From positions 72,886,328 to 72,950,327 of the forward strand of contig OV277866.1 in NCBI GenBank assembly GCA_922989275.2: a stretch of DNA of 64,000 nt, in the 5' to 3' direction. The notes beneath the pieces were generated by a model. That model saw nothing but the letters and a program-made list of their open reading frames with translations, searched no databases and had not been told where the DNA came from. The DNA is from Gari tellinella (lineage: Eukaryota; Mollusca; Bivalvia; Cardiida; Psammobiidae). A program made the translations under genes and the position numbers. Below, piece by piece: positions 47,108-59,600 of the stretch (position 1 is its first letter; each line of letters starts with the position of its first letter).

Positions 47108-47833
47108 TAAGCGGACATGAGCCACCCCCCCGGCTGATTTTGCGCGGGCGGACACGAGCCCCCCGTCTGTTTTGCGCTTGCGGCCATGAGCCCCCCGAAT
47201 GATAAAAAATATGTTTTATTGTGTGAAAAATTAGATTTAAAACTTCAAAACGTGTTTTAAGTGTTATTTTGTCATAATTGCACTGTATATATTGTGCTTT
47301 TAACCCCAAATGTTTGAGAACTTTGATATGTTTGAGAATTATGAGACACAAAGTTAACAACACCTTTAACTTACGATTATAAGGACAATAGATTCAATCA
47401 ATCTATCAAACTTACACGTTTCACTGGCGGTGTTTCTTCAGTAAAAAGAGTCAATTAAACAATAAATTCCATGTATCATGAAAGTGTTACCGACAGTTTG
47501 ATTCGCTAATAGGCAATGATTATCTTATTTTGTCACTTTTGTGCAATCAATTTGACATTATAAATGATTAGATCTATCATCATTATCTTTTTCCTTAGAT
47601 GCATCATGATTAAAATGAAACAATTAATAATTGGCGAATTATATTATTACTAACAAGCAAGGCAATATAAATAGCCAAAGAAAAACTTTTGCTACAAATA
47701 TTAACAAAAAATTAGTTAATTATCAGAGTCCGACCTGGGGGGCTTATGTCCGCCCGCGCAAAACAGGCGGGGGGCTCGTGTCTGCCCGCGCAAAATCGGC
47801 TGCGGGGGGGGGGGGCTCATGTCCCTCAATCGC
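47108..47833. mobile_element. MULE-like element with long GC-rich inverted ends
   Basis: Inverted ends of about 100 bp, each made of two similar blocks (ggacatgagcc..gcgcgggcggacacgagcccc), with G/C runs; the interior is AT-rich. GCTCCAAGTG occurs just outside both ends (about 47098-47107 and 47834-47843), a possible 9-10-bp duplication as in Mutator-type elements. No transposase. Confidence 0.72.
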
Positions 47834-47865
47834 TCCAAGTGTAATTGTTCCAAGCCACTGTTTCA

Positions 47866-48090
47866 TTAACTCTTGCATGCTGGGTAATTTTTTCGTCTGC
47901 AACAATTTGTCGTCTGCTATAGTTCTAAAAATTAGATTTTTCAAATTCTCTTTTAAATTCAGTGACAGAAAAGCAAACAGTTTGGATCCAGATGAGACCC
48001 CGCGTTATGTGGCGTCTCATCTGGATCCAATCTGTTTGCAGACGTAATCACTATGACAGGTATATCCGCCGCTAGCCTGCAAAGAGTTAA
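47866..48090. repeat. Family C element, TTAA ends
   Basis: TTAACTCTTGCATGCTGG to GCCTGCAAAGAGTTAA; beta core about 47973-48040. Confidence 0.87.
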
Positions 48091-49161
48091 GCATGCCTGT
48101 TTGACATTCTGACCCTGTTCTAAAAAGAAATTTGGGAAACCTCTTTTTTAAGAACACTAGCAGACAATAATTGTTGCAGATGAAAAAAATAAGAGTTAAA
48201 GGGTAGGAATTTGTATTGTTCATGTATTTGTTTAGACGTTGGCTTTGTAACCCAGAGTCCCTCAGCATAGATGTCAAAGAGAATACTGAGAATATTTTGC
48301 TGAGAATACGATTTGAAAGAGTCACTAAATTGATATTAGCTTTAAGCCACCATCAGCTAGAAAATAGAAAATATTTCTTATGGTTCATAAGGTTTACATG
48401 ACTATACAAATTGGAACTACCTTCTACGACGGAGGAACAAATTAAAGCCATTAAAAGGCATACTTGTGGGGTAATGGATTAAAGTGAAAATAGTTTTGAA
48501 AGATGGAAACAAAGAAGTACAGAGGAGACATCTCCCTATATCGTATTTGCGTACATGTATAAATATTGATTTTACAAAAACCCTACTGAGTATAAGTAGT
48601 AGTACCTGCTATTAACATTCCATACTCCCAGTCTTAATTCCCCACACAATCTGCACTACACTTTCAGTATGCAATCTTCAAATTAGTCCAAGATGCTAAT
48701 ATACAGCTCATTTAGCAGCAAACGTAAGTGCTGCAAGCAATTCTTTTCCTATACATCCAATTGAAATTAAAACATCCCAACATTATCCTTTTTGAATACA
48801 GGTGTAATTTTCACACCCACAAAAACAAATTGTACAAAAAAGGATAACCACCAGTGACATGATCCAACCTGTTGAATATGTATTTAATCCAAGATTTATG
48901 ACCAAGGCTAGAGAGTGTAAACAAATCCAGCCCTACTCCACATTTGAATAAATAAAGGCCAGTGTGTTCAATATGTAAACTGTCCAAATAAGTCAAGGCC
49001 ACAACAGATTGAGATAAAGTAATCTGCTTACTTTTGAAATGAAAGCTGTCCCATTGTTCAAGTTATGACCACTTTATATTGTCTCTAAAGATAATTGTAC
49101 AAATCGTGTAAAAGCCTTTATAGGATTCTACGACGTACTATATTCAGATTCAGATCAGATA

Positions 49162-49376
49162 CAGTAGAACCTCTCTATTACGACCACTTAAAAGGAGGCT
49201 TACTGTCTGTATAAACAACAGGTGACAGCTTAAAGCAATGTGACAGTGAAACAGAAAGCTCCTGTAGGAGCTTTCTGTTTCACTTTCACATTGCTTTAAG
49301 CAGTCACCTGTCTTAAACGACTAATATTTGACACAATTAAGTGGTCGTAATAGAGAGGCTCTACTGTACATAGATC
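49162..49376. mobile_element. Family E reference copy, TA flanks
   Basis: CAGTAGAACCTCTCTATTAC to TAATAGAGAGGCTCTACTG with TA on both outer sides (49160-49161, 49377-49378). Core about 49215-49293 around aagctcctgtaggagctt. Best-preserved copy of this family in the window. Confidence 0.9.
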
Positions 49377-49652
49377 TATGACAAACATATATCAGACCCC
49401 AATCAGAGCGCTCCTTCAGGATTGTCAATTGCCTTCGTTTATTCGATATCAGTAAAGATTTAACTCTTTCCTTCCTAGATCTTCAAATGGACAATTCAAG
49501 TTTCCAATTTAGTCTAGCCCATTTTAGAGCTGTTTTTGTCAATGTATTGTAGTAGGACAAACAATGGAGACCCTGATAAGAGGGCTCCTTTAGCAACTAG
49601 AGTTCAAAGGGTTAACAAGTTTGACTGTATTGTAGAGTATGCGAGGTGAGGG

Positions 49653-50098
49653 ATTAACCCATTAACCCTTTCCCTTATAGAAGCGACTTTTAGCGGATAT
49701 GATTTATTCATCCGCTGAAGAAAATAGTTCCAATTCAATCAGTAATGAATATGTATTATAGGGAATATTTTTCTGTATAATAGCACATGATAGCTTAAAG
49801 CAGGCTGAAAGCAAAGCAGAATGCGCCCTAAGGCGCATTCTGCTTTACTTTCAACCTGCTTTAAGTAGTCATCTAGCATAAGTACTAGAAATAGGCTATC
49901 AGGTAAAGGGTTAACCCATAACCAGTTTGTTGTTTTGAGACCAACGACCACTTAAAGCAGGCTGAAAGTAAAACAGAATCAGCCTGCTATAAGCTACTAT
50001 TTGCTTGGATATAGAAAACTTATCAAATGAAAATATTTTCTTCAATGGATGAACAAATTAAAGGTGTAAAAGGGCGTATTTATGGGGTAATGGGTTAA
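49653..50098. mobile_element. Family A element with a family A nested in its left end
   Basis: Inner copy 49662-49914 (TTAACCCTTTCCCTTATA to AGGTAAAGGGTTAA, core about 49793-49865). The outer copy starts TTAACCCATTAA, resumes at CCCATAACCAG (49915) and ends GGGGTAATGGGTTAA at 50098 with most of its core deleted. Confidence 0.8.
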
Positions 50099-50187
50099 GA
50101 CTAAGGTAACCTTTTTGAAAGTCATCAGAGTAAGGGTTAAGTACATATGTATTTGTGGGGTTATAGATTTATCAGCTGATGGCAATT

Positions 50188-50438
50188 TAACCCATTACCC
50201 CATAAATACGCCTTTTTACGTCTGTAATTTATTCCTTCACTGAAGAAAACAGTTCAAATTTATGAAGTGATGAATATTTACCCTAAGAAATATTTTCTAT
50301 ATTCTAGTGGTAAGTAACTTAAAGCAGGCTGAGAGTAAAGCAGAATGTGCCTTAAGGCACATTCTGCTTTACTTTCAACCTGCTTTAAGTGGTCACCTTT
50401 ATTCAAAACTAGAAACAGGCTATTGGATAATGGGTTAA
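50188..50438. repeat. Family A hairpin element
   Basis: TTAACCCATTACCCCATA to GGATAATGGGTTAA; core about 50318-50389 around gtgccttaaggcac. Confidence 0.87.
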
Positions 50439-51129
50439 ACAAGATCTTTTTTCTGCCATGTAAGGGTGTACATATATTGGACAAACAATTATCTATTGTA
50501 CTGGATTACTGTAAAATGTATGGGCTTACATAATTGCTCCTTTTCTATTGTAGAAGTTGGCTACCTACATGTACTGTTAGCCTTTCCCTTATAGCTTACT
50601 TTCACTGTCTTTGACAGGTAACTCAGTGAGAATACAGAAAGTAAACCAGATAAGTTGAGTTTTCACAATGATCCATTAACCCTTTACTCCATAGCCTGTT
50701 TCTTGTATTGAAGATAGGTGACTACTTTAAATTAACATCTTCTAGAATATGGAAAATATTTGTTACGATACATATTCATGACTTTATAGATTGGAACTAA
50801 TTCCATCAATGAAGAAATGAATCAAAAAGTGTAAAAAATCATATCTATGGAGTGAAGCAGTTAATGTACCTTTTATTTAGCCAGCATCATAAGAAACCAA
50901 AGCATATCCATGAAAACTACTAATGCTATTGAGGATAGTTTTATCAGAGTGTGGCCTAACTTTTCCTGTACAGTATAGGCAGCTCAGGTAACCTGCAGGT
51001 ATGCTATTATTATTGATTGGGGACACACCAAGCTGGTGATACAGTATCAGTACAGTGTGTGCATCTCTACCCACACCAAGTACAATAAAACTTGGGAATA
51101 ACTTCTTTATTGCCATGACGTCACCTTCC

Positions 51130-51365
51130 TTAACCCATTCCCAAATGGACAATTCTAGTTTTCATTTTAGTTTCGTCCATTTTTTACTTTTAGGGTTGAT
51201 TTTTACAATATATATCGAAATGACAAACAGTGTAGACCCTGATCAGAGGGCTCCTTAAGGAGCCCTCTGATCAGGGTCTACACTGTTTACATAGCACAAG
51301 TGTACTACTCACATGTATGCTGTTTGCAAATGATGTATATATGCCTGACTAGGGTTCAAAGAGTT
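51130..51365. repeat. Family B element
   Basis: AACCCATTCCC at the left, GGGTTCAAAGAGTTAA at the right; beta core about 51221-51291. The next element (family A, 51363-51615) shares its terminal TTAA. Confidence 0.82.
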
Positions 51366-53263
51366 AACCCAGTACACCAATAATACACCTTTTTACACCT
51401 TTGATTTATTCCTCTTCTCAAGAAAATAGTTCTAATTCATATAGTCAGAAATATGTATCATAAGAAATAATTTCTGTATTCTACAAGATGGTAGCCAAAA
51501 GCAGGTTGAAGGTAAAGCAGATTTCGCCTAAATGGGCATTCTGCTTTACTTTCAACCTCCTTTAAGTGGTAATATATCTTCAATGCTAGAAATCAGCTAT
51601 TGGGTAATGGGTTAAACACATGTTATCTGCTTTTATTTTTCAAGTTTAAGATTTAGGTAAATTGAATGAAGAAATATTGTAATGAGTGCATTTTGCTTTA
51701 CTTTCAACCTTCTTTAAGTGGTCACCTGTCTTCAAAAATGAAGAAATAGGCCATATGGTAAAGGGTTAAAACTATTTCAATAGATACCCAAATCAAGTTT
51801 CTCTCAAAAGCAGACATTTTCAGTAAATGACATTTACTCAGTGTTGAAAAGTTAAAATGCACAATGCTTAGTAACCACTTAACTCATTCAACACTAAGTA
51901 AGTATTGTGGGTTATCATGCTCTCTTGTGGATCTTTTAAGTCACAAAAACATGAACCAGTCTACATTGAAATTGAGTAGTTTAATAAATACTGTTCTAGT
52001 TTAGCAAACAATGTAAAAACCCTGACCAGAGGGCTCCTATAGGAGCCCTCTGATCTGGATATACACTGTTTGCAAAAGTAGAGTATATTTTAAACATAGC
52101 ATGGAGTTGAAAGAGTTAATAGTTTGTTTTCATTGTCCCTTTACCTCATAACCTGTTTCTAGTTTTGAAGAAAGCTGACCACTTAAAGCAGTTTGAAAGT
52201 AAAGCAGAATGTGCCTTACTTTCAGCCTGCTTTAAGCTAAAATCTGCTAGACTATATACGATATTTGTAACAGTAATTGTTCATGACGGTATAAACTGGA
52301 ACTTTTTTCTTCAGCGGAGGAATGAATTAAATACGCTAAAAGTCACTTCTATGGGGGGAAGGGTTAAGACGGTTTGTTCCCTTGAACAAAATGGATTTTA
52401 CAAACTGCATACTAATATCATATTCAATATATGATACCAACAACATATGGTGCACATGTAATGACTAATTATAAATATTGGAAATCACTTCGTCTACCAC
52501 ATATAGGTGATTAGCCTATTGTTCATTAATTTGTGTAGTGTTTAAAATACCGGTAGATGGTTGTTTACAACAGAACAAAAGTAAAACAGAAAGCTCCTTT
52601 ATAAGCTTATTGCTTTACTCTAAGCCTAATTAAGCTTCCAGTCTGTTTAAACCCATTACTACATAGCCTGATTCAAGTTTTGAAGAGAGATGACCACTTA
52701 AAGCTGGTTGAAAATAAAGCAGAATGCCCCTTAAAGCACATTCTGCTTTACTTTCAGCCTGCTTTGAGTTATCACCTGCTTCTGCTGCCAGGATATGGAA
52801 AATATTGCTTATGGTATATATTCAACAATGTATAAATCAGAACTATTTTCTTTTCTTAAGTGGGAGGTGGTGAAAGAATGTGCATCTATGGAGTAAAGGG
52901 TTAATGCATCCACATGTCAGGGTGTTGAAAAAAAGTTCCTTTGACTTTTTAACCCCATTGTTTTAGTGGTTGTAATAGAGATACTGAGATATACTAATAG
53001 AGATAATGTGATGCTGTATTTCACAACAGGACGGAGGTTAGTGTATCTCATTAGCTCTTTCATTGTAAACCAATATCAACAGATGCTGCCAGTATCCCAA
53101 GGGAATTAAAGACAATTGTATCAACCTCACAGGTGACATTTCATAACCTGTGGCATAAATCATACAACTAATGTTAGTAATTTGTTAACCCTTTACCCCA
53201 CAGCCTATTTCTAGTTTTGAAGACAAGTGATAGTATGTTTGTCCTTTACAAACAGTGTACATG

Positions 53264-53640
53264 CACAGAATTATACACTGACGGAATTGAAACCTCGCGC
53301 TATATCGCAAATCTCGTGCGGCGCATACGAGACTCGCGAGACTTGATAAGAGAATTTCTATCGGTAGTTAATTTGATAAATGTCTGTTTCGAAGCATTGT
53401 TCACGGGTTTATATTCCCGTGAATTGATAGGAATGTCCACCAAGTCATTTAAATCCTATAAAATGTCAATAAAAACACTCGAGTCGGTAAATTTTCACCC
53501 CCGAAATGGCGGACAACGAGGCAAAAAGTGAAGATGTTGTCATGTGACACATAATCTCGCAAAATTTAACCGCTGCGAGAGCTCAGATGCTCGCCTATTC
53601 AACTTTGCTGAGTTGCTATTCCGTTTTGTATAATTCCGTG
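53264..53640. mobile_element. 377-bp CpG-rich inverted-repeat element
   Basis: Ends CACAGAATTATACA.. and ..TATAATTCCGTG are inverted repeats. GTACATG is duplicated exactly on both sides (53257-53263, 53641-53647), splitting a family B sequence. The interior is CpG-rich (cctcgcgc, gtgcggcgc, ctcgcgagac) and carries a 13-codon ATG ORF near 53503 in a good context (aaATGGCGGAC). Confidence 0.78.
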
Positions 53641-54194
53641 GTACATGTAAAAAGTAAACTTGTCCTATGCACATTATGTAGACCCAGATCAGAGTGCTCC
53701 TAGAGAAGTTCTCTAATCAGGCTCTACCCTGTTTGCCATTGAATTAATTCTAACAAACCAACCTAATTAACCAAAAATTGACCAGACTTTATTGGAAAAT
53801 GGAATTGTCCATTTGAAATTTCAGTGATGAATGAGCTAAAAGGTATACCTGTTAGCAAAGAATGGCCACTTAACTCAGAGCTCTAGACTGAACAAAGCTA
53901 ACATTTTGGCACAAAATCCTATGATGTCACAGTCACTGCTCATAAGAATTGTCTCAACCAGACAATTCTAATGAGTTGTGACACAATCTAACATTTTGGC
54001 ACAAAAAATCCTATGGTGTCACTGCTTATTAGAATCGTCTCGAAGAGACGATTCTAATGAGTAGTGACACCAAAGAGTTTAATGCAGAAATAAAGATTTT
54101 ATTTTTTGAAAACCCCCCTTACCAGGAGCCCTAACTTAACATAACCTTGACTATATCCACAGTTCTTCATTGAATGTCAATGGTATGTTCTTAC

Positions 54195-54305
54195 CTGTGT
54201 GAGACATTAGTGAGGTCTTCAATCTGGGTCTCCAGTTCTTGTATCTTCAGTACAGACTCTTGATTCAGTCTCTCCTTGGTAATCTCATTTTCTGCCAGGA
54301 TGATC
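54195..54305 (-). CDS. Exon 3: coiled coil
   Basis: 111 nt, phase 2 to 2, acceptor tggtttcag|GATC and donor CACAG|GTAAG. With the two bases carried from exon 2 it reads RIILAENEITKERLNQ and on through ELETQIEDLTNVSH, continuing the heptads. A 10.3-kb intron packed with hairpin elements follows. Confidence 0.9.
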
Positions 54306-54688
54306 CTGAAACCAAATATAGAAGTGGGATCAAATGTGTGTTAACCTTTTACCAAATAATCTTAATCCATGTCAGACAAAGGAAATTTAGTAAAAGTGTA
54401 AATTTAAAAATGTTTGTAAGCATCGATTTCAGATTTCTTGTAATGAAAATATTTACAACTAAATATTTATATCAGAATTCTAATCAAGTAGTATTAAAAT
54501 GTTTTTCAAATTAACATGAGGATTAAAATCTTTTATTTTGGTAAAAATTAAAACACACCAAAAACCAATCCTTCAAATATTATCTAATTAGCTCATGAAG
54601 TATATATTCAGAATTATTAAATTGTTCAAGGGAGGTAATCTAACCATATATAAAATATTCTAGCAGGAGTTTTCTCCCTTGTTTTTAC
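54306..54688 (-). other. Intron 2
   Basis: 383 bp, AT-rich. No repeat or gene seen. Confidence 0.6.
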
Positions 54689-54783
54689 CTGAGTTTTTCC
54701 TCACTGTCTTGTAGAGCTTCAAGCTTGCGACGTAGGCCGGTTACTGAATCCAAGACCTCAACAAAGCAGGAAGATTGTCCAGT
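54689..54783 (-). CDS. Exon 2: coiled coil
   Basis: 95 nt between acceptor aacaccag|ACTGG and donor CTCAG|GTAAA. Enters in phase 0 from exon 1 and leaves in phase 2. Reads TGQSSCFVEVLDSVTG then a heptad stretch LRRKLEALQDSEEKLR. It was too short for a long-ORF scan; splice sites, phase and coiled-coil continuation support it. Confidence 0.9.
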
Positions 54784-54885
54784 CTGGTGTTATAAATATC
54801 AAAGAAACAAAATATTACTTTTTGCACAGTGGTATTCAGAACAACTCAAACAGTAGGGAACAAAAGTGTCAATTAACTCATTTAC

Positions 54886-55089
54886 AGGGCTGCCATAAGT
54901 TGATCATAAAAAATCCTAAGATTTCCAAATCTTCTATTTTTCAAGCATGATTACTTAAAGGAGGTTGAAAGTAAAGCAGAATGCGCCTTAAGGCGCATTC
55001 TGCTTTACTTTTAACCTCCTTTAAGCGACCATCTGCTAAGATAAAATTCCAAAGATTAAGGAAAAATCCGGAGAAAAGGCAGCCCTGCA
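54886..55089. mobile_element. Family G element with alpha core
   Basis: CAGGGCTGCC at 54886 and GGCAGCCCTG at the right; the next blocks (aaaaatcctaagatttcc / ggaaaaatccgg) are also partly inverted. Alpha core about 54955-55025 around gcgccttaaggcgc. No clear flank duplication. Confidence 0.75.
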
Positions 55090-55453
55090 TTCATGCATAT
55101 AACTTTTTATGGACAACTCTTATGAATTTCAGATTAAGTCTAGTCCATTAACCTTTTTTCCATAGCCTGTATCTAGTTTTAAAGACAGGTGACCAGATAA
55201 ACCAGATTATTGTAAAAGTAAAGCAGAATATGCCTTAAGATGTATTCTGCTGTACTTTCAGCCTGCTTTAAACTACCATCTGCTAGGATATAAGAAACAT
55301 TTTTTTTATGTTTCAAAGGCAATACAGCATAAAACGGAACTATTTTCTTCAGTGGAGGAATGATTTAAATGCTTTTACAGGGGTATCAAAGGAGTAAAGG
55401 ATTAGTGACTATCTAGGGATGTTATCTGTAATATCTGCCAAAAAGTAAGAATA

Positions 55454-55554
55454 CAGTAAAAACCCTCTAAACCAGACATGTGTGAAAACAACAAAAAGTT
55501 CAAGTTTAGAGGGGTTTTAACCCATTACCAAATAGCTTGTTTCTAGTATTGAAG

Positions 55555-55589
<35 letters not shown>

Positions 55590-55898
55590 GACTTTATTTT
55601 ACGTGGATAACATATTTGGTGTGTAACCAATTTTCAATATGGTCCACAGCTGACCACTTAAAGCAGGTTGAAAGTAAAGTAGAATGCGCCTGAAGGCGCA
55701 TTCTGCTTTACTTTCAATCTGCTTTAAGCTATCATCTGCTAGAATGTATAACCTATTTTCTTCAGTGTAAGACGTAAAAAAGCGTATTATGATGTAATGG
55801 GTCAAAATAAAGAAGGGTTGGAAACGGGACCAAAGTTTTTGTCCCGTTTTAGAGAGGATTCCGGTATTTAGAGGTTCTGGTTTAGAGGGGTTCCACTG
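55454..55898. mobile_element. TA-flanked pogo/Tigger-like element with nested family A
   Basis: CAGTAAAAACCCTCTAAACC and GGTTTAGAGGGGTTCCACTG with TA outside (55452-55453, 55899-55900). A family A copy (about 55519-55805, TTAACCCATTACC to ATGTAATGGGTCAA) is inserted at TTAA and itself contains the microsatellite at 55555-55588. Confidence 0.8.
55555..55588. repeat. (AAT)n microsatellite
   Basis: About 11 uninterrupted AAT/ATA units inside the left half of a family A element. Confidence 0.95.
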
Positions 55899-56684
55899 TA
55901 CAGTGAAATGCAAGCACAATACAATACAAGGCAGAAAAGGACAGATTTTTAGAAATGCTGACAATTTATCTTTATCAGATAGATATAAGCTGTCTGCTCA
56001 ACTTTTATCTTGCTTTCGATTCTGTTTTGTTATATGATTGATTTGCATATTTGGTATGAGGAATGTGATACTTGTTTGATTTAAAGACAGATGCAAACAC
56101 AAAATGAAAGTAAAGTACATGTATAGAGTATCTAATGAGCTTTCTGCTTCACTTCCATCCTGTTTTTAAGTAGGGGTAGCCTCAGATGATATTTGACATT
56201 ATATCCTAGCATATGGTAGTTTAAAGCAGACTGAAAGTAAATAGAATAAGCCTTAAGGTGCATTCTGCTTTATTTTTAACCTGATTTAATTGGCTGTCTG
56301 TCTTCAAAACTAGAAACAGGCCATAGGTTAAACCGTTAAGGTAGGATACTGCTTAAAGCATAATGACACTAAAGCAGAAAGCTCCTATAGGAGCTTTTTG
56401 CTTTACTTTTATCTTGCTTAAACCTTCCCCCATAGTTTTGTTTTAGTATTGAAGACAAATGGTTGCTGCATACCTTTAAGCTTACATTTACTAGGATAAA
56501 GGAATTGTTTTCTAAAGTGCATATTCATGACCATATAAAGTTGAACTATTTTCTTCAGTGGAGGAAAAAATAAATGTGCTAAAGGGCACTTCTATGGGGT
56601 AAAGGAGGTAAATCAAAGGTGTTAAAAGGTGTATATATGGAGTAAGGGGTTAAAAAATACAAAAAATCTGTATATGTATCTTAC

Positions 56685-59600
56685 CTGACAAATCTCCTTA
56701 AATGCTTCAGCATTCTGTATGTAGGATTCTAGTGGCTCTGATGTAACAATACCAACCAGCTGTTTCAGAAGCTCCCTGGACTGGTCTACACATTCCTCCA
56801 ATTCTGTTATCCTTCTAATATCCTGATTTTGTTTCTCCTCCAATAGTTTTGCAGTCAGTATCAGTTGTTTCTGACTCATGTTTTCATATTGCGTAGTACT
56901 GACTTCATCTCCTTTGAAAATATCCTCATGGCCTTCATAAGACTGACTGTCACTATCCAGACCCTCATCGGAGCCTGATCTGTCAAGACTAGACGTAGAT
57001 GCCCTTAAACTTGAAGAGGGTTCCCTGTATTTCATCAGTTCCAGCTGAAGCTCTTTGATTTCTTGTTTCAGGTCTTTCTCCTTACCCTGCATTACCTTCA
57101 CTTTCCTACTAAGTTTCATATTTCTTTGATCAGTTTCTTGAACTTTTGTTTGATAATTTGTTTCTCTTTGATCAAACTCTTGCATCTTCCTGAGCATCTC
57201 TAGCGGAACTGACCCTAATAAGTCAGTATCAGGTGTCTTACTTCTCAACAGATCTAGTTCTGTTTCATTAAAGATACTTGCAGTTAATGGGTTTTCAGAG
57301 ATCACTTCAGGGTTTTCTGACATTGCAATGTTTCCTGACTTATCACTGTTTTTAGCACCATCAGTTTCATCCTGATTAGTTTGTTCTGAGTAAGGCAGCA
57401 GCTTCATGAGTTTGTCCAGTTTAAGTTCTAACTCCTGATTCTGTGTGATCAGTTGTTGATGTTTATGGAACATTCTCGACTCTGAAATTTTGCATGCTTC
57501 AATCTCATCCTCTAGCTCACTGTTTGATGTTTCATATTCTTGATATTTCTTCTTCAGTGTTTCTTTCTCTCTGAGAACTTTATTCAATTCTTCCTTAATC
57601 AGCTTTTCATTTTCATCTTTATCTGACAGCTTGTTTTCATACTCTGTTTGAAGTTCTTCAAGTTTCTCTTGTGTTGAAGCTAACTCATCTTCCATTTCTT
57701 GAATTGATTTCTTCTGTGATGATACACTTTTCATTAACTTTTCTTCACCTTTGAGTAGGCTATCTACCTTCTTTTTCTCATCCTCATATGACTTTTGCAC
57801 CTTTGCCAGTTGTACGGCAATGTCTCCTTTTTCAATTCCTGAACATTCTATTGTTTTCTTCAGAGTCAAATTTTCAAGTTCTAGCTTATCAGTACTATCC
57901 TTCAATTCCTTTTCACTGTCTTGAAGTGTTGAAAGTTCATCTTCAATATCAGAAACACTTGCCAAGCTTTTTTTGGCTTTGTTCAATTCCCTTTTCCATC
58001 TATCTTCTTCATCTTCAAGTTCCATAACTCTTTCCATAAGTGAATCCTCGTTTTCTTCCAAAGCCTTCACTTTTTCTGATAATTGTTTGACTTGAGCATC
58101 AGTAGCAGTTAGAGCACTAAGCTTAGCTGTGAGTTCCTGATTCTCTGTTTCCAGAGCTTGAATCCTCACAAACATACTTGACACTGGTTTACCCTGCTCT
58201 TGCCCACACATGACACCTTCCAAGAAGTCATCAGTGCCAACCAACTTGTCTGAAAATTCCTTCACAATCTCACGGCTACTTTCATAAGCCGAATCAACTG
58301 AGCTTTGTTTCACTGGAACAATTAAGGCACCATCTGGATTACCACGTAGTTGCAGTTTTTCTATTTCATCTGTTAGATTTAGTTTTGTTTCTTCAAGGCT
58401 TTTAATCTTTTCTTCTAATTCAACCTGATTTGATTCAGTTTTTTCCTCTGTTTTTTCCATACCTTTAACTTTTTCTAACTCACTTTTCAATGATTCATTT
58501 TCTTCCAAAAGAGACCTCTCAGACTCATCAAGTTCCATAACTCTTTCATGTAGATCATTGTTTTCTGTGCGCAGTTGTTCAACCTCTATCTTAAATGTCA
58601 CTGCTTCTCTTGCTAATGTATCGTAATCATCTAAATTGTCTGTTCTTTGTGACTTTTTACGTTTCTTTTCCTGTTTTCTAAATTTGTCAGCTAACGCCTT
58701 TTGTTCTTTTTCAGATTCTTGAACTTTCAATGTCAAATTTTCAACCTCCTCTTGAAGACTTTTGTTCAGAGCTTTAACAGATTCCATATCTTCACTACTT
58801 TCAGCTTCAAAAGAAATACTTTTAGAACTTTCTGCCTCAAGCTTGGCAAAACTTTCCACTTTATTTTGAATTTCAACTGAACCACAATTTCCATTAATTG
58901 ATCCAATGGTAAGTTCGGAATTTTCTTGCATTTTAGCAGTTTCAAGAGTGTCTTTGTCTTTTTCTGACAGTTCTTTTTCGTGTTTCTCCAACAGTGATAC
59001 TTTCTCCACCAACTGACCATTGTCCTGCTCCAACTGACCAACCTTCTCAATCAGTTTAGCTTCTTTGCCTTCTAACAGCTGGATTTTCTGATAGAATTTA
59101 TCAGCTATCTCCTTCTCAGTTCTTTCTAATTCTTCAACACGCTGGCTAAATCCAATTGTAAGACTTGTTTCTCGATTTTCAATTTCTTCAATCTTATTTT
59201 TCAGATTCATCTCATTTTCTTTGAAATTTTCAATCTTACTTAAAAGTCTGGTTTCATTTTCTTCAAACTCCTTTATCCTAGCACATAAATCATCCTCTTG
59301 TTGTTGATATTCTGCAATCTCACGCTCAAGCATTTCAAGCTGTTTCTCATGTGTTTTTTCCATATGCATAATTTTCTCTTTAAGATCATCTTCATGATTT
59401 TCCATTGAATCTAACCTCTCTATCAAATCTTCTTGCGAGGATTTCAACATGGTGATTTTGTCCTGATAGTTAAGCATGGTGGAGGCAGCTTCTTGTGAAT
59501 CCTCAGATTTCTCCAAAACAGCAATCTGATTTTTCAATGTTTTTTCTGAGCTCTCCATTTCAGCCAGTGTTTCAGTTAGTTTCACTTCATTTTCTTTCAT

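Larger units (their letters stand above)
43923..54194 (-). other. Intron 3 (10.3 kb)
   Basis: Holds decayed family E (about 43985-44150, 44640-44725), unrecognised 44725-45190, A about 45192-45452, A about 45760-45994, A about 46127-46358, A 46441-46692 (core about 46488-46562), the MULE-like element (about 47108-47833), C 47866-48090, C remnant to about 48200, half A (about 48340-48484), unrecognised 48490-49155, E 49162-49376, deleted B (49459-49615), nested A pair (49653-50098), A 50188-50438, decayed A (about 50678-50863), B 51130-51365, A 51363-51615, A half (51690-51770), B core (about 52002-52074), A (about 52136-52367), E remnant (52560-52640), A (about 52650-52904), B with the 377-bp insert (about 53228-53840) and doubled D (about 53880-54130). 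Confidence 0.7.
54784..56684 (-). other. Intron 1
   Basis: Holds family G 54886-55089, family A (about 55149-55404), a TA element with nested A (55454-55898), decayed alpha hairpins (about 56100-56170, 56218-56290), a family E core (about 56350-56420) and the end of a family A (about 56425-56652). Confidence 0.7.

Noticed and set aside
9709..50484. Recurring short ORFs with peptides like LKQVESKAECAL..LLYFQPALS (e.g. 11022-11207, 34916-35098, 50278-50484)
   Set aside because: They are translations of the alpha hairpin, which happens to stay open in one frame; both strands of the palindrome give similar ORFs.
50877..51152. 91-codon minus-strand ORF as a coding exon of intron 3
   Set aside because: No acceptor/donor pair in the needed phase 2 to 2 and no similarity to the coiled-coil protein; ends close to a family B element.
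53217..53531. 104-codon plus-strand ORF
   Set aside because: It starts in family A/B remnants and runs through the CpG-rich mobile element; no protein family recognised and no splice context.
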